The position numbers and the translations under genes were made by a program. DNA of 64,000 bases from Phoronis australis (Eukaryota; Phoronida; Phoronidae): NCBI GenBank assembly GCA_002633005.1, contig NMRA01000097.1, positions 791,931 through 855,930 of the forward strand. The letters run 5' to 3'. Of the stretch, positions 52,642-63,300 are shown piece after piece. The notes beneath the pieces are model-generated. The model ran no database searches, had not been told where the DNA came from, and saw nothing but the letters and a program-made list of their open reading frames with translations. Position 1 is the first letter of the stretch; each line of letters opens with the position of its first letter.

Positions 52642-53360
52642 GTAGGGTAGGCGTAGAGCTGGAGAGTGACCATCGTCTCTAGCTGGGTATCCCACCCCCC
52701 TCCCATTAATTGTTTACAATGTGAGGACATTGACCTACGCTCATGATTTTGAGCTAATTTACCGACACTCATATTTTGCAGAGCGTGGCTCCTTTAGTTC
52801 AAACTGACCGAGACCTGTCTATCCCGAGTTACAGTCTCAAGGGTTTGAATTCCTATAACGACCCTGGTATGCATACACCAATAAGAATCTGTGAAACAGA
52901 AGTTGTTCTCGAGGTTCAAATAAGCAGAGAGTATCACTTCAGAGAATTTCGTGGAAAAGTAGTCAAGTTATCACAATTTGGAAAAGGGTGAAATGCTGCC
53001 CCTTGATGCTCCATGTTATCTCAAGAAAACTTTGGGGAATCTCACAGCCAAATGCCATTCAGAATTGATGATGCTGTTTCATTCATTAGCAACAGGTGCG
53101 AACATGGCGGTGTCAACTGGGAAATAGTGCGAACAGAAACTTGACTGAATAGTGAGGAAATGCGGTAGGGGACACATTCATATATTTTTGGAATGAGAAT
53201 GATAGGTGGAACGATAGCAAAATCATGTGTGTAGGTCAATTTCTTAACATTGTAAACAATTCCCTCCCCCCCCCCCCTCCCCCCAATATGCCAGCTTTTC
53301 GACTAATTATGTCTCACGCTGATAGTATTAAGTATTGTTGTAATAGTGCTTCCAGTGAAT
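52642..53360. other. Intergenic or 5' intron
   Basis: Nothing recognised apart from a C-rich tract at 53262-53284. Confidence 0.4.
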
Positions 53361-53800
53361 CATATGAGCCTCTGTTAGCTACTTGCTAACGGGCAATTGC
53401 TTATTAGCTGAATGGTTAGTACGCTTGCCGGTGTTATGGGGGTCGCTGGTTTGATCCCTGGGTCGGGTAATCTCAACAATCACTACAATTGGTGTAGTCG
53501 ACAAACGGATGGTATGCCAAGGAAGCACTGCCTACTCAGGGGCCTGTGGACCTCGGACAGGGAGCAATTGGTGTGGATCCAGAACACAGGAGAGCATTGC
53601 TGAGGGCATATTACAGGACTGCGCCTGTGTTCTATAGGAAAGCGGGGAATGAAGTAGACGTGCCTGCGGTGATATATGAGCCTCTGTTAGTCACTCACTT
53701 GCTTAGTAGCTAAATGATTAGCATGTTCGCCATTGTTATCGCGGTCACTGGTTTGATTTCTAGGTCGAATCTCAGCAATTACTACAGTACCTTATACGCA
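53361..53800 (+). mobile_element. Tandem tRNA-derived SINE-like copies
   Basis: Two copies start at 53362 and 53672 with ATATGAGCCTCTGTTAG. Copy 1 has an A-box-like TGGTTAGTACGC (53413-53424) and a B box GGTTTGATCCC (53448-53458), correctly spaced for a pol III promoter. Copy 2 has ATGATTAGCATG and GGTTTGATTTC (53750-53760). The tails are unrelated to tRNA. No terminator was assigned. Confidence 0.6.
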
Positions 53801-53809
53801 TAGAGCTGA

Positions 53810-54125
53810 GTGGACATTGCCATCGTCTCTGCTTAACAATAGAGACGGTGATGCTCCCATAGGGTCTTCATATGACGTAAGCTTTTTGGCGAATTGTGCC
53901 TCACACTGGTTAAACGATCAAAATCACATTGCTATAAATACCTTTAGCGCATGGAGAGACACCTTAGGAGGCCATCGATATTTTAATTCCTTCGAAGTTG
54001 AAAACAAATACTCCCGTAATCAGAATTTTTTTCGAGCAGTCCTTTGTTCAGTTGCCCAAATCGGCAACTGGCTATTTTTTTCTTTCTCGCACAGACACCT
54101 TTCCCGTGATTGTTGAGACTTTGCG
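53810..54125. mobile_element. Foldback element related to 205-660
   Basis: Contains CATAGGGTCTTCATATGACG, AGCTTTTTGGCGAATTGTG, AACGATCAAAATCACATTGC, GACACCTTAGGAGGCCATCG and, inverted relative to 421-480, ACAAATACTCCCGTAATCAG with GTTCAGTTGCCCAAATCGGC. One arm is reduced compared with the first copy. Confidence 0.6.
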
Positions 54126-54233
54126 GTTTGACCACTCACGTTTTATTTCCTTGTGTGTTTAATGCACTGATTAGTTTGTTGTTTACTACCGACAGAGTCT
54201 GCTGGACAGAACTTAGAGCTACGTATAGTAACT

Positions 54234-54312
54234 ATGGCGACCAGAGAGCGAATTAAAGCCAAGAAAAAGAAGGTCACTGCACGAGTGGCCCCTCAAGCTC
54301 CTTTGGACAGTG
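54234..54312 (+). CDS. Coiled-coil gene, coding exon 1
   Basis: A 79-bp coding part: MATRERIKAKKKKVTARVAP, then QAPLDS, with donor GTG/GTAGGC. The exon may begin at about 54197 after CTACCGACAG. Confidence 0.65.
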
Positions 54313-57300
54313 GTAGGCTTTTTCACTTGTGTTCACTTTGCCCATTAAAGGGCAATAGTCGGATGTAACATGCCCATATTTTGAGAACCAGTTTGGTGCC
54401 TGTTATTTGATGGAGAAAACTGGTTATCAAAGTTCATTTTATGACAATGTTTGTGATCATTGTTGGGTGGGAGAGACTTCATGAAGTTATTATTATTGTT
54501 GGGTGGGAGAGACTTCATGAAGTTATTATTGTTGGGTGGGAGAGACTTCATGAAGTTATTATTATTGTTGGGTGGGTGAGACTTCATGAAGTTATTTGCT
54601 TTGACTAGAGCTAGAAAATAACATAATCTGTAATGTTTTTGGGATTTGAGATATTTAAAATCACCAATTTCAGCCGGTGTCTAGCACACGTGCTAAAATG
54701 AATGGCCTGTGGCTTGACGATAAATGTAAAACACTGCCAGCTATATCAAGGGGGATTAGTTTTGGCTGTAGAGTGTAAGACTGTAAACGCAAGGGTACCA
54801 AGTGTAAAGTCTTTTAAGCATATAGGATCGACTGGTGAAAAAGCTTGAAATGGTCAATTGTTGAAGATTACTTTTGAACCAAAAGTGAATTACGCCTTTG
54901 TTTTTGAAATGGACACAGTCTTAACGGGTAAATGGGGTTTAGTATTCGAGATGTCTAGTTATTTGTCATTCTTGAAGTGAATAACTTTGGTGTATGACAT
55001 CTTTGTCTAGCAGTAGACATAGAGTTCAGTTCAGAATATGTTAACTTGGATCTCGACTTGACAATTTGACAGGTTGGCTTGAAATGTGATGAAACAGGGA
55101 AAGAATTTGAGTTATGTCTACTGTGTTATCTTACGAATAACGCAGGCATGATTCACTATATGGCAGGGTATTTCTGTTATTTCTAATTGTCACGCAATAT
55201 TTCATAATTTCACGTTGAAGCAAGCGTTTCACTGGTGGAAATTTGATCTATTTTAACTCACTATCGCTGAGTGAGACTTTAACTCACAAATTCATCATTC
55301 TACATAGGTTTTGTGTAAAAATAGCATCAAGAAGTTTGCGTCTGGTGAAATTCTGGACAGGTGGAATTCCTGGGTATCTATTTTAATTGAGCATCTTGTT
55401 TTCCACGCGGTCTTGTGTATACAAACTTTTTGATCAAAATATTCATCGATATGTCATAATTTCTGTTGCAATTTTGCATAAACTAATCAAGTGCAATGAC
55501 CGTGTTTAAACATTCTCTTTGCTACAGAACTCCTTTCTGATGATGATAACAGGACAGAGCAAACCAATGTAACCATGGAGACGGAGCTGGACATCTCCGG
55601 TGTCCCTGCCGCAGACAGTGCACCTAAGGGCAGCATTATCTCTGTGAAGGAGGCTGCAGGCAGCCAAGATCGCCATGGGTTACCAGAGGTATTTGTTGTC
55701 ATAGGAACGTTGTTAATCTCGAGGGTTGTCCCTAGGCAAAACCCCCAACTTGGATTAAACTGTGCATCCCTTTTTGTGTGCCATGCAACTCGCGAACATC
55801 CATGGTGCAAATTTGCATTATTACACTTGCTGAGGGTTTTACTGTTATTTTTACAACAGACACAGAAATAAGCACCATTTTGTTCTTCTACCCTTCCTTT
55901 GATGTCACGAATAGAGACTTAAGACTTCAAACATGGCTCGAGATTCTAAAACATAGCTCAGGGGTCTGTCTCAGGAGAAGTGACTTAAAACTTAAGCCAG
56001 AAATTTGGTCTTACACTCCACACAATAGGTAAATCTCATTTAAGTGGATGTAGGACCTTATTGGCTAGCCTGTGCATTTGGTGATTAATTTTTATCAATC
56101 TGCTATTGATTGGATCATGTGACAGTGTCTTCTTAATAGTAACATTTAGAAAAAAGAAAAGTAGTTCCCTAGCAAAGCGAGGGCAGATCCAGGATTTTTT
56201 AAAAGGGGATGGGGGTCGGATCAAGGATTTTTAAAAGGGGGCCCCAAGTCAACAATGTGAAAATTCTTGATTTGATATCACTAAAATCAAGGGAAATGGA
56301 GGGTCTGGACCCTCTTGACTCCCCTGGATCTGCCTATGAAAGCAACGGTATTTTTTACTAACTTGGCCAAAATTTACTTGATAATGTTCAAGATAAACCC
56401 TCCAAAATAATTTTACAAGTTTCTAAATTATCACTTCATTTTTGTTGTTTGTAAGTCCAGGCCTAGTTTGATACCGCATCATGCAAGTGGTACATTTGTA
56501 TTCGTAAACTGCATCTTGGTGAACATTGCATATTCTGAAAGTTTCATAGAAGTCCAATTAGTCATTTCTGTCAAATTCAGACCTTTTCCGAGGGTCTTAC
56601 ATAACCGTATCAGGAAAAGTACAGTGTCTGAGAATATTGGGATGACTGCTAGTTACTGAGATAATTTCTAATTTATTTCTGGTCTGTAACGTGAAGTGGG
56701 AGTACAAAACGGAATTTCTATTTTAGGTCTTAAGTCACAGTCTTGAAACGGACCCAGAGCTTTTCAAATATGTCACCAGCATACCACACATGGCTGGGGA
56801 TTTTCAAACATTACGCTGGGCCATGTTCCAGCTCCTTCTCATAGAACACTTTGACAGATAATAAGTGTAGTTGAGTACTAGGATTTAAATTGTACCTTGT
56901 AGACAATGTACCAGACTGGTGAGATCACTGAGTGAGATCTCTTGCAAATAATAGTCTGCATTCCGTGTGGGAGTACAGCATCTGTTCAATCCCCAATTTG
57001 CTGTACACTTTTTGTAATTAGAATACTGGTAGGTTCGACACAGCACAGATATTTCACCATTATTGTTTCCGTACCTCAATATGTTTTATATAATTTTTTT
57101 TCAAGGTATTGAGTTCACATTGTTTAGCATTCTTTTTACATATGTGTTCTCAGGATGAACGATCAGCCAGTCAGCAGTCGGGCAAGTTTCGCACATCAGA
57201 GATTGGCACCCCTGAACCCGCTCGTGGCGGCAGAAGCAAGACCCCCGACACTATTTCGCCCAAGCAGGCTCTCTCCCCGAGCAGCCGGTCTGCCAGCCCC

Positions 57301-60300
57301 GTACCTAGAACCTCAAGCCCTTTGCCTGGTTCCCGTCCCACTACGCCGGGTTCTCGTCCTGGCACACCCAGCAGCTCCCTTCTGCCATTTCGTCGACACA
57401 ATGCCGTGGAACCTACGGATGCAGATGTAACCTCTAATGCCGGCAGTCAGGTGTCGCTGCGATCACATCAATCAAGAAGTATGCAATTTGTTACAGCTCT
57501 CATGTTGAATGCCGTAGAAATTTTGTCTTTAATTGCTAAAAGGTGGAGTTTCAAAATGAAGGATAGTTCATTGTTGCTTTTGCTCGTTTTTGTTGTGGTC
57601 AAATATCAGCCACGTTCCCCTTTTTAAAATTATTTTAAAATCGCACAAAATTTTCCATATCAGGTCCAAAATTCCACTTTAATGATTAAAAATTCCCCTC
57701 AAATTTAGAATCCTTCAGTAAAACGTTAAAACATTAGTTTTGGCTACTTGAAGCTGAACCAAGAGTTGTTGACCAGAGTATTGGGTGGTATCCATGTTGA
57801 ATGTGCGGTGGCTTTTCCCTTCAACCAAAAAATTCCCCTCTCAGGAGATTCAGGCACCTTTTCCCTCAGGTTGGCGAGGACCTGTTATGTCTGTAGTAAG
57901 CACCTACCATGTACGAAGACAAATTGTTATGCATTTAATACTGCGTTGTCCATAGTAAAAAGAATGTTGAGGTGTGTTTGAGGTTCATGCTATTCCAACA
58001 TGACAAACAAGGTTACACTTCATTGGTTAATAACTGAAATGTTCTAATCCTAGATTGTTATGTTATCAAACATTCAGCTTTAAGTGTAAATGGATGAACT
58101 CTTCCCAGGGATTTGTGTATTTAAGGTCAATGTGTAAATCCAGGAGATGGCATTTTTTGGACCATATATGCCTGTGCATTTATTTGACAGTTGAGAATAT
58201 TCTTGTAGGTGTGTTAACATGGAGGTGTAATGCTGACATATGATCGTTCTCTGCTTTCTAAAAAAGTTTGATTATTAACATCATGTGTATATTTTCAAGA
58301 TTGTGAAAATTGTGAAGGTTTCAGAGTTCAATTTTGCACGTTTCCTAATATGCACCCAGAGCATATTTTGTGTTGTAATTGGTTGCGTTTTGGCTGGACT
58401 GTTTGTGTTGGAGCTTTATTGGTTCATACATCAAATGAAAAATATGCCTCCATCATCTTTGTTGTAGCTGCTTGGGCCGATGAAAATGAGAATAATGAGA
58501 TGGTTGCAGCCGATTCGATGGAGCGTGGCGGTGCTAAGTCACCTGGTGCCAGCATCATAAGTGTGTCTGAGGCTGCGAAAGACCAAAGAGTGACCAATGT
58601 CGAGGACACAGGTCAGTTGAACACTGGTGTTCAAAAATACTCTAACGCACCACTTTAAGTCACTCTGAATTAGATGAGGCTACAACTCCATTTACCAACC
58701 ACTGCTGTAACAGTAAAAATTCTCCAATTTGGGATAGTGAAAAATTAATTATTTCATTCAAGGTAGGAGCTTGTTCCAAATCGGCCTTTCCAAATTCGAG
58801 AATCACTGGAAAGAGCAAAATTTGAATGCCAAAATCACCCTCGTCCCAAATTCCAGAATCAAGAAAATTTTAAATCAATTTTTGCATTGAGTTTCTGCAT
58901 GCCAAATCCTAGAGACTGTCCCAAATTGTCGAACTTTTACCGTAACTCTGAATGATGCTTGGTTATTGAGATTTGATAGCACTGGCCACAGGCATAAGTT
59001 CTTTTGTGACTAGCTTCTTTTGTTTGTCGTGGGGGAAGAGAGAAGACTGTCTGGTTCTCTTTACACAATGTACTGACTTGGTCTGTGCATCTAATAAATA
59101 GCCTAATTGGAATTTTTATCATAATGGTCTAAATACTCTAAAGAATTTGGAAATACAAGAAAGTCTCTTGCTGCCCAAGTCGCGGTACACTTGGCATGTT
59201 GTGAAACCCTTTACCATTCCTAACAAGTGACTTATTGCGTTCTACAAGAGCTCTCACCACGTAGTACATAAAACCTTTACCATTGAAAGTGAACTTTTCT
59301 GGGATAAGAATTATTTGTGAGTGGTAAAAGTTTTTGCAGTTTACGAAGAAACTGTTTCATGCAGAGTGTCAGTGTTTCTGCCTTTGTTGTGCATGACAAG
59401 AATTTGATTACCTCCCCTGTAATGAACCTTGACCTGTCATCCTGGGCTTGGTAATAAGACAGTTTTTCATTGCTTGAGGTTTAGTTTGTTGACTTGACTT
59501 GAGATGGCAGCATAGTTTATGTACCAACCATGGTCTCGGGCAATAGTGAGCTGAATACCCTAAAAGTGCTTCCTTTAGCTCGGAAATCCTTCCTCATCTG
59601 AGTGAGAAACTGGTTGATGATGTCAATTTTACAGCTGCAGAAAGTGATCTTTGATGACCGAATGGGGGTGTATAACCATTTTAAGTGACACGCAAATATG
59701 TTAATTAAATAAATATGTTAATTAAATGTTAGTGTTGCTAAAATTTCATCAAACTGAATCATTTTTTTTATAGTTCTATATTGTCGAGTTACATTTTTTG
59801 ATTTCAACATTTCTCGTTATGCACATGAATGGAGTAAAATTGATCGTGAACATCCTTTTTAATCCTTAACCTCTCTCTGCCTTTCAGACGTGAAAAGTGT
59901 GCGTAGCAGCAGCAGCGCTTCACTATCGCCCCCTAGCATGAAGGGTGAACAACAGGCCTACATCCCGTATGAGTACGCTCGCACCTGTATTGCTAAGATC
60001 ATGGACGACATGAAGAGAATGAAACTAAGCCATATCAATATCGTTCATAACATTGAGTTGAACTACAAGGCCATCGAGGATGAGACTCAGGTCTGTAGTG
60101 GGCAGATTGTACCATCTTCGCTTTTAGCTGGTTATTTGCCAGCAGCAATGTTGACAATGGACAATTGGCATTTGCAGTGCTGTCAGCAGTAGTATCTGCT
60201 GTTAGCGGCGGCAGAATGAATAACTGACATTTTTGATTATTTTGCTAGATGGCGTTCTACAATATCTGACAATTTGACGCGATGTGCAAACTTTTTTGTA

Positions 60301-63300
60301 ATGAAAATTACGCCAATTTCTCAACATCATATCAGGGTCCTCGATGCCTCGATTTTGATGCGAATATCAGCTCTATTCCCCGTTTGAAAAGATTCAGGGC
60401 TTGGAATTTTCCGCGGAAACGCGGATTTCCGCTTTTTTCAAATGTTCTGTCCGCGCATTTTATTATATTTCCGCGTAAAAAAAATCGGATTTGATCTAAA
60501 ATTTCCGCGGCAAATTCCTTTCTTACCGCGGTGTTGCAGACGACGTTCACCTCGAAAAGCGGAAGTTGCTCTTTATGTTTCGGAGGAACGTAAATTGTCA
60601 ACATTGCCGGGGCATCTGGGATAGCGTGGTGGGATTTTCAATGGCGTCTCGTGTTATTGTAAACCACGGCGACAAATACTACGGGTCTTCAGCCAAAAAT
60701 GTGTGGATTGGGAGTGGACGGACGAGCTAAAAGGACGCAGACGCATGCTACTGATGGTGGTAACGTTTTTTTTTAGTCCTCCCGATTTTTGTCGGGGGAA
60801 GGTTCACATCGACCATTTCAAGGCTGGGTAGCGCGCATGATTTGGGCCGTAAAAGTTTCCGCGTTTTTTGTCATTGGTCATTCNCTATAAAATCGTGAAA
60901 CTCCAATCATCAGACATAAGATTCCCTTTAATGATTAAAAAATTCCTGTCAAGGTTAGAATCACTTCAATGTGTAACACGTTACTTTTGGCTATTGGAGA
61001 CTATGCCTATGAGATCCAGCCACCAAGATGAGGAGTTACCTTGACCAAAAAATTAGCCTCCCAAAAGGCACAGATGAGGGAGGACCCTACACACTCTAAG
61101 TCAAGTAAGAGGGTCTGTTTCTCTGTCCAATTTGTTAGGGTATCAAGAACACTACACTGTCAAAGAGATATAATAATCCCAATACAGTGTCATGTAGTGA
61201 GATGTGCTGTGTTCAGACCAGCATTGGGTAACTTGGTAACTTGTCTTGACTTTGTTGGGTTCGTGATTCAGAGAGAAATGTGGTGCTGTGGTCCTCTTGG
61301 CTCTTAGCATGTTTATGGTGTTGGTGTGCGCAATCCAAATTTTGTGCTTATTGCTTTAATTCCAGGTTTTCCACGGCAGTTTTGTATTTAAGGTAACCTT
61401 GACAGTGTCGCTTATCCATAGGTGTAAGGGCAGAATGTCTGGGACACCGACTGAAATCAATAGGTCTAATGTTAAACTATGATTTTATAAACTGGAGATC
61501 ATCACTCATGCTTTAGCTGCAGAAATATAGGCCTCCAAAGGCACTCTCGATAACATTGTTTTGTCCTAGACTTTACATACTGGCATGTCTTATCTGATTT
61601 CAGGGCCAGTTCAATATCTTTGTGCTCAACCTGCGCCGTACATACAAGGAAAAGGTTTACACGTTTAGACAAGTGATTGAGTTGCACCGAGATGACCTCA
61701 ACAGGAAACAGGACTATTGGGACGAGTCACTTATCGTAAGTTGCGGGATCAGAATTTAAGAGAATTCGAGGAACTGATGAAAATCAACTGCCATTACTGG
61801 AAGTCCGGATATCCAAAAATTTCTTTCTACTTCATTTTTGCTAAAATTATTATAAGAAGGAATTGTAATGCAGGTCAGATTAAATGAAGCACATTTCCTA
61901 GTGCTGTATCAGTGTGGTATCATATTTTCATTTCAGAGTTTGAGCGAGCGTAATAAGAAGTTATTGAATGACAAGAGAGCACTGTTGATCCGTAACAAGG
62001 TGGAGTTTGAACGTCTAGAGAGAGAGAAGGAAGAAGCGGTCAAGCAGTTAACCCATGAACTGGACACGGTCAATTTCAAAATGTCCGCAGGTGAGGCTGT
62101 GTTAATATTTGACGGTGTTAGATTTGTCTTTGAAGATCTGTACTCCCTCAGCAAGTTTCTGTCCAATACCCGGCCAATTTTTCTCCTGGCACTCTTTCCA
62201 ATTTCCAACTCCCTTCCCACCCGTTCAGTCACCCATCCCCCTACCCATCANCCCCTCTTGTACCTTCAGCGACCCCCAACCCTTGTGTAAACACTCTCCC
62301 ATACCAACCCCCTCCCTGCCTGTACCCTATGCCATCCCAACCCCTCCACAGACTCTGCTCTCACCAATCCAATTATCTAGCCCTTTATCAGAAAGTCTAA
62401 AAGTCTTTGAGAATCATAGATTATCACTGACTAAACGTGTATTAATTTCTTGTTTACTTTTAGCTGAAAAAGAGCATGTGGAGTTGATGGAAAAGCAGAG
62501 ACTGGAACACGTCCAGGTGGTGGAAGAGAAGGACAAGGAGACTAAGGTATTTGCATGCTTTGGCAAGGCATTGTGGGAACTGTTAGTGACATGTGGTGTT
62601 AACGCTTTCAAGTGTCCGTGAACGTAATGTACCTAAAAGTAGCACAGTGTAGCTTAGAGTTGAGGAAGTCTAGAAAAAAATGAAAATCGTAAAAGAATGA
62701 ACCAAACATTTTTGGGAGAGAATTTTTTTAGGTTATTGGCGGATAAAGTATTATGTTTTTAAAGTTAAGTTTAACTGCAATGTCTCGATCTTTACGTCCA
62801 AAGACACATATTATTTGGGATTGTTGAGAGAGATAGATATCTTGAAGTTACTTTCTTTGACCAGAACAATAAAACAACGTAATGTATTGTTTTGCAAATC
62901 TCCAATTTTCACCATTATTTACCAGCCGTTCGTTGAAATCAAAGCCGGTGAATTTACCTATTAGGTTCAGCTGTGCCAGTAGAGTGTTGGACTCTGACTA
63001 CTAAGGTTGTGAATTCAATATTGCGTTAGGTCTGAGTTCAGAAAACCATTTTTCTCACTTTGAAACATACTCAATATTACAGTGAATATCATTTGACGTG
63101 TACTAGTAGAACAGATTGTCGTCTCCCACTGGGACACTGTTCGTGGGTATAGGATCGTCTCAACAGGCATTCCCGAAGTAAACATAGCATAATAAACAAA
63201 CTTCCATGTACATCATTCATCCACCATGTACTGGGGTCAGTTTATAAATTCTATGTCATTCACAGATTGTCAAAGATGAACTAGAATCTGAGAAACAGGA

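Larger units (their letters stand above)
60091..61603. other. Intron 5 of the coiled-coil gene
   Basis: Non-coding; contains a CCGCG-rich repeat (60395-60545), a single N at 60884 and dispersed repeat copy 3. Confidence 0.6.

Noticed and set aside
54345-54587. Minus-strand frame with repeated PPNNNNFMKSL
   Set aside because: Simply the translation of the 33/36-bp minisatellite.
57171-57401. Minus-strand frame opposite the Ser/Pro-rich exon
   Set aside because: Shadow of the real plus-strand exon 3, open because of its GC-rich codons.
62109-62621. Plus-strand frame of 170 codons overlapping exon 8 of the coiled-coil gene
   Set aside because: Lies in a C-rich intron and in a different frame from exons 7 and 8, which have proper splice sites.
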